From: Bathymodiolus brooksi
Taxonomy: Eukaryota; Mollusca; Bivalvia; Mytilida; Modiolidae
DNA: 64,000 nt
Reading direction: 5' to 3'
Assembly: GCA_963680875.1 (NCBI GenBank)
Contig: OY804577.1
Location: forward strand, 101,381,906-101,445,905
The notes under the pieces are model-generated. The model worked only from the letters and a program-made list of their open reading frames with translations. It ran no database searches and was not told the origin of the DNA. Below are positions 50,108 to 62,212 of this stretch, piece after piece; position 1 is the stretch's first letter, and the number at the start of each line of letters is the position of its first letter. The position numbers were made by a program, and so were the translations under genes.

Positions 50108-50316
50108 GGAGACTTTGAGCCGTAATGAAAGGGGGAGGTTTGACGCTTTAAAATCTGATTCAACCCACCATTTCTTTAGAAATGCCTGTACCAAGTCAGG
50201 GTCATTACGGTTTTCACACTTTTCCGGTTGTTGACTGATTTTTTCTGTTTATATACTTATGAGTTTTGACTTTCCCTTTGTAAGATTGCTCGGAGTTCGG
50301 TAATTTTGTTATTACC
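50108..50316 (+). mobile_element. Retroelement tail upstream of the gene 3 promoter
   Basis: Same insertion as 26679-26887, flanked by CTTATC on both sides. Shared by genes 2 and 3 and absent from gene 1. Confidence 0.8.
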
Positions 50317-50411
50317 CTTATCGTAAAGTATTAAAAACTGTTATTGTGAATACAACACATCTAGTCGTGGTACCAGTTAATTCTACCCAATCAAGCATCC
50401 GCTCTCCAAGG

Positions 50412-50419
50412 TATAAATA
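50412..50419 (+). promoter_or_regulatory. Possible TATA box of gene 3
   Basis: TATAAATA with an upstream CCAAT, as in genes 1 and 2. Confidence 0.3.
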
Positions 50420-50814
50420 CCACTTGTAACATGAATACATTATTTTCCTTTGATCGTTGTCGTGGTTTATATACCACAATATAAACAACAACTAATAACT
50501 ATGAAATGATGCACGCATATACGAGATATTGTACACTTTAAATCTGGGTTGTAGTTTTATTGCTATCAGAGAGTCGTGCAGAAATCAACGACTTAGATAT
50601 GATTCGTTCGATTACTTAACAGTTTAACACTGAAACCATGGTATATATATTTTACTTCTAAAGGTAATATGTTATACATGGTTATTTTTAGGCATTACTG
50701 AATAACAGTCAACAAATATTTAACGTATGTATTCATGCCAAAATATAATGTGCATTGCTTGTTGGTCCTTATAAACTTCCGGGTTGACACCATAAACAAC
50801 ATAAAACGTAGAAC

Positions 50815-50863
50815 ATGATATTTCTGATATACACGATATTAGTGATTCTACAGCAGTATAAAG
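50815..50863 (+). CDS. Gene 3 exon 1: signal peptide
   Basis: Same protein as gene 1 exon 1 ([16 protein letters not shown]), donor AAAG/GTAAGA. Confidence 0.7.
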
Positions 50864-53800
50864 GTAAGATATTTTGTTGCATAATCACAACTGACTACTG
50901 ACTGTCCATTTCATTAGTAAGCACATTAATGTCTTCTCAGTAGGGGGTCACAAGGATATATATTTCCATCTGATGGTATCATTGTTAGTATGCCATTTTT
51001 AAAACAAGAACTTCCTCAGAAATGGTCGACAAAATCGGAAACCGCAGTAATATTAATTATTCTTTTATTAAACTTCAAAATCTAATATATAGAGATTAAT
51101 ACAGACCTTTTCCATATCATCCCGAGACCCCCATATCAGCACGAGACACAGTCGCGGGCTGATATGGGTCGAGGGATGATATGGAAAAGGTCATGTATGA
51201 ATCTTTTTATCATATACTTCCGACAAATTGTTATATGAAACAATTATACTAAATGAAATAATTAAATTAATTTATTTGAAAGCTTAAGTGTGTATTCAAC
51301 AGATACATTTTCAGAACACTATTCTCAAACACGATCATTTCTACCCTCATTAATATTAATGGCAACATTTCACATGAAGGCATTTTGAAACATAGAAAAT
51401 ATAGATGTGATTCTTTATTGTCATTTATTTTATTTATCGTGAATTATGACGAGGGAGTTTCCCGTGAATCGTTTTCATTTAAAATCATTGTACGTTCTCC
51501 TTGATATAATCATCTAACGTTTCAGTGATTTTTATTTAATGTGGTCTTCTTGAGGACAATTTTCCCCTTTCAACTCGATTTGTTAATATTACAAACATCC
51601 TTTATTATCACCCTGGTCACTTCCACCGATTCTTGTTAGCACGATTAGTACTAATAAGCTCGCGAAGCGAGCTATTTATGACTGAAACATGGTACACTGA
51701 AATCAATAAATGAACAATGACGAATACCATTTACTTTGACTAGAATACCATTTACTTTGACTAAAACAGAAATCCTTATCATCCATACACTATGCCTATG
51801 AAAAAGCTTCAACACATCAGGGTTACCGCTTTTCGAGAACCATTGAGAACTTACGAAAGAGACCTGAAAGGTATCGAAGAGCAGAACATCCGGTCCAATC
51901 GTAACTACTCGACCATTCTCGCTACGCCTAGTGTAGCGGAAATTGCCGAGTAGTCACGATTGATACCGGTTTCGCGAGCTTTTCAGACGGTGCCTGTTTC
52001 ATATTAGTAGGCAAGTAACAAGGATAAAAACGTACTTTTAACAATTTACGTTGGGTTTCATATTCTTCAAGAAGTGTGATCATTATAATTTACTTCCCGT
52101 GAAATGTGATTAGTAAACAGTATTTTTCGTGAACCATGATGAGACCCATATCTCCCACTCAAAGTTGTGTGTCGGGTAATGTATATAAACAGACGTCACC
52201 GGAAATACCGGGAGTAACTTCCACGAGACGCACTATTATGGGTTTTTTGCACGAGACGTCTCTGATATGAGTCATCAGCCTGGGGGTGAAATTATAGCTA
52301 GTTTACCTCCGGTCGTTACACATATGCAAAGACTATCATATTAATGCCAAGTATATGGTAAATTAAAATACAAACCTTGATGCTTAACTTGGTGTGAACG
52401 ACGCGTGTACACTCAAAGTCCAGCAATAACGTTAAAGTCTTCGAGTGCAAGAAAACAAAAAGTTAACTAACGAAACAGGTGGCAATCTTTGTCGTAAATA
52501 TGGAAAATGCACATCATAATGGATAAACGGATCCCAACCTTACACAGCTGTATGCCTAGATTTTCATTGACTACATGGTATTACTGAAATTATTAGAGAT
52601 CGTTTCACACTCATATTAGAATAACAGACAACTCCTCATTATTGAAGACCCTACAGTGACTGTAAAAGGAAGAACAGCTAATGCAATGAACAAACAGTAA
52701 TAAAGTCTTTGACACCCATAGAAACGATTTCCGCATGAAATGATGTTCGGTTCGTCTTTACCTTCAGTTGTTTGTAAGAAGGTGCATATCTTATTTACGT
52801 TATTTGTGTTTGTTTGCGCATAGTGGTGTGTCCAACACAAACTGTGTTGTGTTTTTGTTTTGTTTGTCTTCGTCTTGTGTACCCTATTTTGCCTGTTTCT
52901 CTGGATTGTCCTATTTTGATTGCCGCATCGGTATTCTCTATCGTTTATTCATTCTTAATAGACAAATCACTTGATTGCTGAACAATACATTAGATAGAGC
53001 CTTCAACTAAAAGTGTCCGTATTGTAGGTATATGTTTTAGTCATGTAATATGTCCATGGTTACTTCCTAAAATTTCCATTTTCCAACATTTTATCATTTT
53101 GTCTGCCATGAAGACTAGTTAGTTGATAATTACAGCATTGTCCAATGACAAATCACAAACAACTACATTAGAATGTTCGATATCAGCCAGCCACATTTAT
53201 AGCTCTATCTCGTACACCAGTGCTTCAAATTCGTTTGGTTCCCTTTGTTCTCGTATCTGTATTCAGCATATTGCGGTTTATCAACGGAATAGCAGGTCGG
53301 TGGTTTTCTCCTGGTACTCCGGTGTTCTCCACCAATAAAACAGACCTCCACGAAACAACTGAAATATTGTTGAAAGTGGCGTTAAACACCCATAACCATA
53401 ACCCTATCAACAGAATACCTCGTGTCGTTGTGGTTAACTAGTTTGTTGTTCATTACTGATTAACTGTATATTCTCAGTGTTATATGGCTTTGTTGTTTTA
53501 ATTTCTAGGTATGACAACAGATATCCCAGATCCATGTCCGTCCAATATTAAGGAGAGGAGTACAATAGGTAAATACATATCTTACCAGCTCATTCTATCT
53601 TTAGAAAAGTTATTATTTCATCGTGAACACTGAAAACGCAGCATAAGATGACTGCCTACTAATACAAACTGTGATGTGTAATATGTTGTTAAAGACTGTA
53701 AGAATGATAAAGTTGAAGTGCATAATCTAGTACTTGCTATTAAATTGCAACTTGTAGGGTCAAGATAATTGTGAGATCTTTTATATGTTTCTTTATCCGG

Positions 53801-56800
53801 CTATCTAAAATGCAATTGCATCTAAAAAAAAACTGAATCCGCTCACATCTGGCAAATATTAAATTCTTTTTTTTAATTCCGGATTGTACATCCTTAATTC
53901 TGAACCCGTCAGCCCTCTAATCATACATAGGAAACTTTTTATTGATATTCAGAAATGATCTTACTCCTTCATAAAACCATAATGATATTTTTAGAGAAGT
54001 ACATCGATGTTCGTCGTTGATTATTCGTTTGAAATGGGACCATTGACGTGACCCAATACTGGATTTTTATTGATATGGTATATCACTAGATTAAAAGAAA
54101 CATACAACATACATCTAATCATTTCAATCAAACTGAAGAAGTGATGGACACGCTTAATTTTCAAACTATTCCACGAGTTAAGCCTTCCATGCAGTCAATG
54201 GTGTTTTTGCTCTTCAACCTTTTACGTAAACATTTGCTCATGGTTCGGTACATTGTGTTTGCTGAAGAATGCTTCTGGGTTGGATTTTAATAATATTGTA
54301 AACCAGCTTAAGTGAAATCGTAACACGCATCTAGCATATCTACATACGGATGGATTGTCCACTACTACATGGAAGGCCATCTTGAAATAGAATGAAGGAA
54401 TACTGAAGTTATGATGATAATATATTCATTCGTATATCTAAGTTTACCCTCTACGCGCATTGAAAACGGTTCTCATCATAGTATCTACTAAAATAAACAG
54501 CTAGACCAAAATTTGTTCAATTTCTACATTTGCTAAGTTTCTACACAGAAGTCAGTATTTGTTCCACAGGAACACCAAAGTCACAAGCTAATATAGAAAA
54601 AGAGAATAAAAAAACCCAAACATTGGAATGGAAATGAATTCAAGTCTGTGAAAAGAAAAACAAACGGAATCAACTTAGTAGTAGTACTAATTTTCGATTT
54701 AACTGTATTTGTACTATGCCTCGACGTTATCAAAAACGACGTTAGAAATAATTGTTTATCTATTCAGTCGATCATCAAAAGTTTAAATATGAATGTGACA
54801 TCAACTGATCTATCTAATGCTTTTGTTGATAGTTGATGTTGTTAATATAAAATTAATAAACAAATAAGATGTTAACGATGAAACGATATTCTCAAAACAT
54901 ACAAGTAAATGTTAATGATAAAGTATTTATACTGATTTGTTTTTCTGACAATACGTGGAATAGCTATATTTATATATGTTTTATTTGCTTTCTTACAGTG
55001 GATATGTGTAAGTCACAATTTGCAAAAGAAGACGACACAAAGTCTGGAAGCTTCATACTAGACAGTGTCGCATTACGTATAATGATACAAGACAATTGTT
55101 TCTGTCGGGTGACGATAGACAATCAAATAGAACCAGTATCAATTGGTTTGAGAAAATTCGATGGTCTCACGTCATCATCACCAGTAGAAAATGAATGTGG
55201 ACTTGTAGTTGACATCAATCATATACCTGATATGTCAACAGGAAATGCAATAGCTCCAATTGAATGTGTTGTGAACGCTACTGTTCGTAATATACAATTG
55301 TTACTAAACAGTACTTTACAGTTTAAATCTAGAATAATAAATGGAACATTCACCCGGGGCTACTGTATGCAGATACAACGAGGTAGCGCATCATTATTAT
55401 TTATAAATTAGAAATATCAATAGTATTATGAACATAACATACCTAAACTGCATTAATCAGCCATTATAGCACTCACCACCTGCAAAACACAGCAAATCAA
55501 TTTCTATTGGGTTGTATAAAAATATATTATTACATGGCATTTTTCATTTCGTACCCTTTATCAGTCCTAGGTCATGATATCAGCCCGAGAACAGATATGC
55601 TTAAGGAATGATATATGAACGAGGGCTGTTAAAGGGTATAATATGAAAATTGACATGTAATGATATATGTTTATCATATATTTCAACAGAGGAAATATCT
55701 GATTTGTAACAAAACTGTTTAGTGAGTTTTGGATAGAATTAAATATATCAAAAACATGTAGGTATAGAAACAAGAATTGTATTGTTTTAATATGCAAATC
55801 CAATAAATGCACTCTCAATATTATAAGAGATAAAATTGGCAGTAATAATAACTTTCTGTGCAAATATTCAATGAAACAGCTTAGTCCGCCGTATTTGTAA
55901 AAAAACAGTATTCAAGAAATTCACGAAGTGAACTTACGAACATTGACGGAAAAGCATGTAATAGCATTCCTAAGGCAGTTAATAAACTTGATTTATCAGC
56001 CCTCTGGGTGTCATTCTTGTGAGACTTGGTTAAATAAACATGATTCCTTTTATTATTCTAAGCAAAACTCAAAGTTTCATCACAAGTTAAAATGTTACCT
56101 ATATAAGTATATGATAAACATAATCCATCATCTTAAGTTAAAACAAATAATAATTATTTATCAATGCAGTTTTATAATTGTATTATCCATAGACTAACTA
56201 CGGTCAGGTAAAGGATATGCATTTGGGATGCAACTGCTGCACTGAGTATAAATCAATATAATTAGTAAAACACAAAACACAGACACCGTGAGAACAATTC
56301 CAAATGTTTTGTACAGGCACTTCAAAAAAACATGGCGGGTTTAAGCTCCTCCCATCCCACATGTCAGTAAAATGCCAGTTGTCATTTAGTAACGGATTAG
56401 CTGCTTTCTTGTTAAGAACGCTTAAGCTTTAAAACCAATATATGTATTCCTCGTGATGCAGAAGTTGTCATATGTATAATATTAGTTCAATTCAAGAGAA
56501 CATATGACCTTACTAATCATTTAATCATTAGATAGACCACAAGGCCAACGTAAGACATAATAGAGGAACAATAATCAGCTTTGAACGGCAATTTAATTGT
56601 CAACGACATCTGTTTTCATATGTCTTCAAAAGCTTGTAAAAGATAAGAAGATTCATGAGGCTAGAGCCTTTAATTTCACATACAGGTATATTGATGACGT
56701 TTTATCTATCAATAATTCTAGATTTGCAGAATTTCTTCCATTGATATATCCTCCAGAGCTGGAAGTTAAAGAGACCACAGATACCGCTTCGTCCGCATCA

Positions 56801-59800
56801 TTTTTGGACTTATACCTCGAATTTGACGACAGTGGTCAAATCAGTACTAAAATTTATGATAAACGGGACGACTTCAATTTTAAGATCATAAATTTTCCAA
56901 ATATGTGCAGCAATATACCAGCTTCTCCTGCATATGGTGTTTACATCTCGCAATTGATTCGTTATCCAAGGGCCAGTAGCAATTGTTCTGATTTCCTGAA
57001 ACGTCATCTTCATCTGAGAAACAGGCTACTGGACCAGGGCTATAAAAAGATTCGCCTTATTCGATCTCTTAGAAAGTTTATATTCCGATACCAAGATCTT
57101 GTCGAAATATATTCCGTCTCTGCAGAAAAGATTATAAACGATGGATTTTCATAGAGCGAAAATGTATAAAGATAAGGTTTCAACAAAAATGTCAAAAATA
57201 ATTTTTTTATCAATATGTGACGTAAAAGTGTTTTTGACATTTACTTCACTGAGTTTAGCGCTGATTTGACAACTGTTTTACCTGTTTTGTTCAAGTATTG
57301 TTGTAAATACTGCTATAGTGACAGCCGGAAACTTTAAGCCGTAATGAAATGGGGAGGTTTGGCGCTTTAAAATCTGATTCAACCCACCATTTCTTTAGAA
57401 ATGCCTGTACCAAGTCAGGGTCATTACGGTTTTCAGTTTTCCGGTTGTTGACTGATTTTGTCTGTTTATATACTTATGAGTTTTGACTTTCCTTTTGTTA
57501 GATTGTTCGGAGTTCGGTAATTTTGTTATTACCCTTATGTAGTCAAATCATCTAATACATTTCAACAATATAAACTCGATACGCAGGAGCCGTTAGCATA
57601 TTCCTATCAAGGTATGAAAATTTTTTATAACAGCGCAATTGAAGAAGTCTCTTTGCCACATAGTTTGGTAGAGGGCTAATCATTGATATCAAATATGAGG
57701 TAAATGTTTATGTTTTTGTTCGATGGCATTTTTACGCCATCAATATAAATCGGTAGATCTGCATGAATGTGCTTGTGAATGTTGAACGCCAATATGAATT
57801 ATATATCAGTAGTTTCGGAAGCCGGTGAAACCACCGACTTCTCGCAAGTTAGAAACAAGTTTAATCACATAAAGATGTAGCAAGATGTAGACCCGTGATG
57901 AACGTGAATCGAACTCACAACTTTATTGATGGTACATATACAAAATGTAGTTGATTGCAATGGTAAATGTGAATATAGCTGCCATACGTCAGTTACCCCT
58001 AAATATGTCTGTCTGCAAGCTGTCCATAAACAAATGTATATAATACATACACTGTTTTAACGCTATGTCTGTTATTCTACACCAGAGCATATAAAATATA
58101 GTAACCATCCCAGTCCATTCCCTTATATTATACATTATCATCGCATGACAACATTTCAGATAGCACGACTAACCCTTCACAAGTTTTACAAATTGATTGT
58201 GATGCTCCAACAACACAACAGACAACCCGCCAGATAATACAATCTGATCCAACGACTGATACTTCAGGTAATGTTGAATATCCAGCATCTCCATCTCCAC
58301 ACATGACTGATTCTGAGAAATCAAGTACACCGACAACAACAGGAATTACTACTCCAAAGACAGATACATATAACAAGGTTGAAAATCTAGCAATGACTAC
58401 AAATTCGACAATAGGTAAGTTTATAATTGTAAATACAGTAAATCATGACAGTGCTAAAGGTAAGTATAAATGAAATACATTTTGAATGTCAATTTTAAAT
58501 TGGAATATCTTAATTTAATATATTTAACAAGTGTATAATAAAATAAATGAAAGTATCGCATCAGAAAACTTCTCAAGAACTACGTGTACTAATCAATTTC
58601 AGTAATTAATGATAAATCTCATTTTTGTTCAATTCCGTGGAATAATGTATGATCGTTCCACATACTTTTCTGGTTTAGTTTTATCAATGTCAAGGTCAGA
58701 AGACACTGGGCACTCATTCTGTGTTATGATAGGTGATTGCCATAAGCAGGTGGTATATGACATATTTATTCCGAAGTATGGTTACGGACCATTAGTCTCT
58801 CATTGTTTTGTGATATAAATAGGCTCATTATGCTGTTAGTTTGAGGTATGGGAAGTGCCCATCGAACATTCATCTTGAGGTATGCACCATGACCATTAGG
58901 TATTTAATTTTAGGTATGGCTACGGGTTTATGTAAAGCCCAATGATACTGGACATCTTTTAGTGGTACCACAAGGGAGCATTGGACACTTTCGTTGAATA
59001 GGCATGTCCATTGAACTCTCATTATAAATGATGGACAGAGGTTATTTGGCCCTCATCTTGAACTATTTCCAAGAGAAAAGGGGGCATTTAAAGCTCTATT
59101 TGAAAAATATTGAGGGAGAGACTTGTCGACCCAAAGTAATTTACGGCATGGTCCGGTCTATTGGACATTCTGCTTGCGACAGAACAAGATATGTTACCAG
59201 TCTAATGATCCATGACAATTGCAGAATTAGTTATCAATGCCTCTCATCAAGAGTGCCCATACCACAACATGCTTATCTTATCATTCCTCAAAGTTAATTT
59301 AAAACATCCCTGCCATGCATCAGCATGAGTATTGCCAAGGGTCATTTAGGGCAACACACGGGTTTCAGCAATGATAATTTTAGTGGGCTTCGTGTAGTGT
59401 TCAGTCGATCATTGTTTGTCTTTAAGTCGTTCTTCTCTTGGTCATTGTATTGTCTGTCTTTCGAGTTTCTACTCCTGGTTACGCTTTTAGACCATTTCTA
59501 GACAGTTTGTTTGTTTGTTTGATGGTGCTTAACGCCACTTTCAACAATATTTCAGCTATATCGTGGCGGTCAGTTTTATTGGTGGAGGACACCGGAGGAC
59601 CCGGAGAAAACCACCGATCTGTCGCAAGTCACTAACAAACTTTATCACATAATGTTGTACACCTCGCCCTGATCGAGATTCGAACTCAAAAACCAGTGCT
59701 GATAGGAACTGGTGGCATAGGTAGCTGTAAATCCAACTACCATACGATCACGGCCACGATGGTCCCTCATTTCAAGACTACATACTCAATAATTTGATAT

Positions 59801-60747
59801 ATATATATTTTTATCATTGCCATAATGTTAATTTTGAAACAAAATAAACTTGGATTAACATTTTTCCAACTCAAAATATTTATTTTCTTACAGGAATTGA
59901 ACAAACAACATATATTGTTATTGGTGCTGGTTCTGGTGTAGCTTTAATACTGCTGGTAGTTTTAGTTGTAGTTTGTCTAAGGTTTGTAAATATATAATTT
60001 ACTTTTGATGTTTGAAGATTTATACTTAAATGTATCTAAAAATATCCCCAACAGTAACGACATACGTTTTATTGTCTACCAATAAATCTGTTCTCTAAGC
60101 ATTTACACAGGATGTTTCACGCATCCTTTCACAAAATAAGAGGTATTGCAATCTATAAAACGAACGACCTGGTCGATATGCATTCATATACACGAAAGTT
60201 GAACATTTGAATACCATGGACAGAAACAAAATTCTACAAATTCGCTTTGTTGTAGGATTAGCGTTATGGTGTTTAATGCCACTGTTAACAATACTTCAGT
60301 TATATCGTGTCGGTCAGTTTTATTGGTGGAGGAAACCGGAGAACACTACCGACCTGTCGCAAGTCTTTATCATATAATGTTGTATCGAGTACACCCAGGT
60401 ATGAACGAGATTCGAGCTTACAACGTTAGTGGCCGTAGGCACTTATTACATAGGTAGTTGTAAATCCTACTACCATACGATCATGACCACAACGGCAACT
60501 GTTTTGTTGTAATATTGACATACATTCTACAGGAATAAGTTGATTAGCAATGAATACCAAAAAGCTCCAATTAGCAAAACTCAAAAGAAGCGCGTATTCA
60601 CATTGGTAGACAATAAAAATTGGTAGACAATACAAATTCTTATTACATGAATAATGTAACAAATAGTGACAATCGTCCATAAATGTCGCTCTGATTCAAC
60701 ATATATAGTACTATGATAACTAGACAACAGACTGACGTTTCACATCA

Positions 60748-60778
<31 letters not shown>

Positions 60779-61890
60779 CGGATATGAATCTCGTGATGTG
60801 AAACGTCAGTCTGTTGTCTAGTTATCATAGTACTATATATGTTGAATCAGAGCGACATTTATGGACGATTGTCAATATTTGTTACATTATTCATGTAATA
60901 AGAATTTTAAATTGAAAACGGTTTTTAAATTTTAGTGATAATGGACATATTTTATACTCGTATTAATGTAGAATTTCATGTTGTTTCTTGTATCACAACA
61001 TTTGTAAGAGTTTAATTTAAAACATCTGTTTTTCCTTTTTTTTCATTAGAAGAAAATCAACACACAAAGCAGGAACCAATGGAAATGTAAGTCAATCATA
61101 TCAGCAAGAAGAAAGTGACGATGAGTTGCAGGATAATGTACTCTACGTACCAGCAACGGAATTTGATATTACTGGTGGTAGATTAAGCATGGAAGGAAAT
61201 TACAGTACCGTTGATGACGATGCAGGAAAATATTCGAACGAAAGATTAAGTGTGGAAGGAAATTACAGTACTGTTGATGTGGATACTCCAAGATTCTCCA
61301 ACACTAGATTAAGCATGGAAGGCAATTACAGTACCGTTGATGACGATGCACGAAAATATTCCAACGAAAGATTAAGCATGGAAGACAATTACAGTACCGT
61401 TGATGAGGACACAACAAATTCCTCAAACACTAGATTAAGCATGGAAGGCAATTACAGTACCGTTGATGAGGACACAGCAAATTCCTCCAAGAAAAGGTTA
61501 AGCATGGATGGAAATTATAGTACAGTTGAACTCGATGAACATTTGGATACAAACTGTAGCTACCCTGAGAATTCAGAACAAGGGCAAACAAAAGGGAAGC
61601 AAAAACCAACTATCAAACCAAAACCTAAATGGTCCTGTATAAATAGTGAGGAACATCGCTCCTCTGATCAAAACATAAAACACATTACTCCTACAAATGG
61701 CAGTGACAACGTCTATGCAATTGTTGATAAAAGTAGTAACAATGTTCCTACAATTAATATAAGTAAAGGGGAGGGAACATGTCAACCTGATCAAACCTAC
61801 GCTGTTGTGGACAAAGCACGGAAACGTAAATCTAGTTCAGATGAAACAAATAAAAAGAAGTTCGAAATAAATTCTGGCAACAGGGTCTAG
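50815..61890 (+). CDS. Gene 3: long-tail type I membrane receptor with NYSTV repeats
   Basis: Predicted 558-residue receptor joined from 50815-50863, 53509-53568, 54999-55382, 58160-58414, 59894-59981 and 61050-61890; all sites are GT-AG in phases 1-1-1-1-2 with no stop in the join. Signal peptide 1-16, linker 17-36, six-Cys ectodomain 37-164, stalk 165-249, transmembrane helix about 255-278 with GAGSG at its start, tail 279-558. The tail holds six 21-residue repeats (323 to about 448) with tyrosines Y330, Y351, Y372, Y393, Y414 and Y435, a Lys/Pro-rich stretch (KPTIKPKPK), then YAIV (Y501) and YAVV (Y529). An AATAAA lies 120 bp after the stop. SH2-dependent signalling is inferred; ligand and partner are unknown. 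Confidence 0.78.
51104..51192. mobile_element. MITE-like inverted repeat, shortened
   Basis: Copy of 27675-27763 in gene 3 intron 1. The neighbouring inverted repeat corresponding to 3024-3105 lies at 51889-51970. Confidence 0.65.
53294..53395 (+). mobile_element. SINE fragment in gene 3 intron 1
   Basis: Copy of 29865-29966. Confidence 0.8.
53509..53568 (+). CDS. Gene 3 exon 2: N-terminal linker
   Basis: [20 protein letters not shown], phase 1-1. Differs from gene 1 by E21D, R31K and one silent change in S28. Confidence 0.68.
54999..55382 (+). CDS. Gene 3 exon 3: six-cysteine ectodomain
   Basis: 128 residues, acceptor TTTCTTACAG, donor GAG/GTAGCG. All six cysteines are kept. The seven replacements from gene 1 fall between residues 94 and 136; Y131T adds the sequon N129-A-T. 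Confidence 0.8.
55383..58159. other. Gene 3 intron 3
   Basis: Inverted-repeat element at 55529-55661, RT fragment at 56597-57154 with its tail to about 57537, SINE fragment at 57820-57921. Divergence from unit 2 begins at 56779. No other exon seen. Confidence 0.5.
56597..57154 (+). pseudogene. Reverse-transcriptase fragment, unit 3 copy
   Basis: 185 codons, ending early because TATAGT has become TAGAGC after NDGFS. It has [17 protein letters not shown] and [12 protein letters not shown] where units 1 and 2 have S, F, A and N. It seems closer to the family consensus, so the unit 1 copy probably decayed more. Confidence 0.8.
58160..58414 (+). CDS. Gene 3 exon 4: Ser/Thr-rich stalk
   Basis: 85 residues in phases 1-1, starting [15 protein letters not shown]. 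Eight codons differ from gene 1, all replacements: S167T, L168T, S169N, S170P, H177D, T209P, T213M and S235Y. The cysteine C178 and the sequon N246-S-T are kept. Confidence 0.76.
58415..59893. other. Gene 3 intron 4
   Basis: Homology with units 1 and 2 ends at 58505. The rest is unique to this gene and lacks the satellite. It holds one SINE (59521-59770). Two short plus frames (58609-58818, 59028-59297) have no recognisable product. Confidence 0.5.
59521..59770 (-). mobile_element. SINE in gene 3 intron 4
   Basis: ATGGTGCTTAACGCCACTTT, TTTATTGGTGGAGGACACCG, ATTCGAACTC as B box on the minus strand, and GGTAGCTGTAAATCCAACTA at the head. Complete and independent of the unit-boundary copies. Confidence 0.75.
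59894..59981 (+). CDS. Gene 3 exon 5: transmembrane segment
   Basis: An 88-bp exon after TTTTCTTACAG, phase 1 in and phase 2 out at CTAAG/GTTTGT. Encodes [15 protein letters not shown] then [14 protein letters not shown]. One codon longer than in genes 1 and 2 and clearly paralogous to them, but much more diverged than the ectodomain exons. GAGSG could favour helix packing. Confidence 0.78.
60264..60490 (-). mobile_element. SINE in gene 3 intron 5
   Basis: ATGGTGTTTAATGCCACTGT, TTTTATTGGTGGAGGAAACC, ATTCGAGCTTACAAC and GGTAGTTGTAAATCCTACTA. It has a short internal deletion beside GGAGAACACTACC. Confidence 0.75.
60634..60907. repeat. Large palindrome with 117-bp arms and TA-repeat loop
   Basis: The left arm 60634-60750 and right arm 60791-60907 are reverse complements with a single mismatch (AAATAGTGAC against GTCAATATTT). 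The 40-bp loop is a (TA)n run followed by CGGATATGAATC. It contains no ORF. Confidence 0.95.
61050..61890 (+). CDS. Gene 3 exon 6: long cytoplasmic tail with six NYSTV repeats
   Basis: An 841-bp last exon after TTTCATTAG, phase 2, ending TAG. It opens [12 protein letters not shown], passes acidic EESDDE and [10 protein letters not shown] (aligned with VPCQEYDII of gene 1, so gene 1 Y312 is Phe here), then six units of 63 bp with core [13 protein letters not shown] Lys/Pro stretch, YAIVDK, YAVVDK and a basic end (KARKRK) follow. Near-identity of the units shows recent repeat expansion. Confidence 0.82.
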
Positions 61891-62009
61891 GCTATGTGAT
61901 ATATGCGCTTTATCAGGAATAATACAATAGGCCTTAATTAGATGTGGTGATACTATATCTATGACGTTCTTGATTCTATTTGTATGTAGCTTATTAGATA
62001 ATATACGGC

Positions 62010-62015
62010 AATAAA
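62010..62015 (+). terminator. Polyadenylation signal of gene 3
   Basis: AATAAA 120 bp after the stop codon, the expected distance for a short 3' UTR. Confidence 0.55.
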
Positions 62016-62212
62016 ATTAAATGCTTTAGGCTTCAACTGTTTTTAACAAATGTCTGCCATTTACTTGGTCCATAATTCGATAATGTCTTCCATGATTAAA
62101 CCGTGAAAAGCTTGAAGATATCATAAATGTGATAGTGTGTCAGTATCAAAATAATCATTGTATTTTCTTAATTCCATTTTTCATGTTGGTCAACTGTAGA
62201 CAATACTGATCA

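Larger units (their letters stand above)
48698..58505. repeat. Tandem duplication unit 3, partial (5' part of gene 3)
   Basis: Matches unit 2 at an offset of 23,429 bp almost perfectly until about 56778, then with visible divergence until 58505, in the intron after the stalk exon, where homology stops. The satellite, composite repeat and transposon relic of units 1 and 2 do not follow. Gene 3 continues into its own sequence with a different transmembrane exon and tail exon. Confidence 0.93.
59982..61049. other. Gene 3 intron 5
   Basis: Holds a SINE (60264-60490) and a long palindrome (60634-60907). Reading past the exon 5 donor gives a stop after RFVNI, matching the RFVYL stop of gene 1. Confidence 0.5.

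Noticed and set aside
58609..59297. Extra exons in gene 3 intron 4
   Set aside because: Two short frames without suitable splice sites in phase and without counterpart in the other genes.
61573..61794. Minus frame of 73 codons
   Set aside because: Antisense shadow of the gene 3 tail exon.
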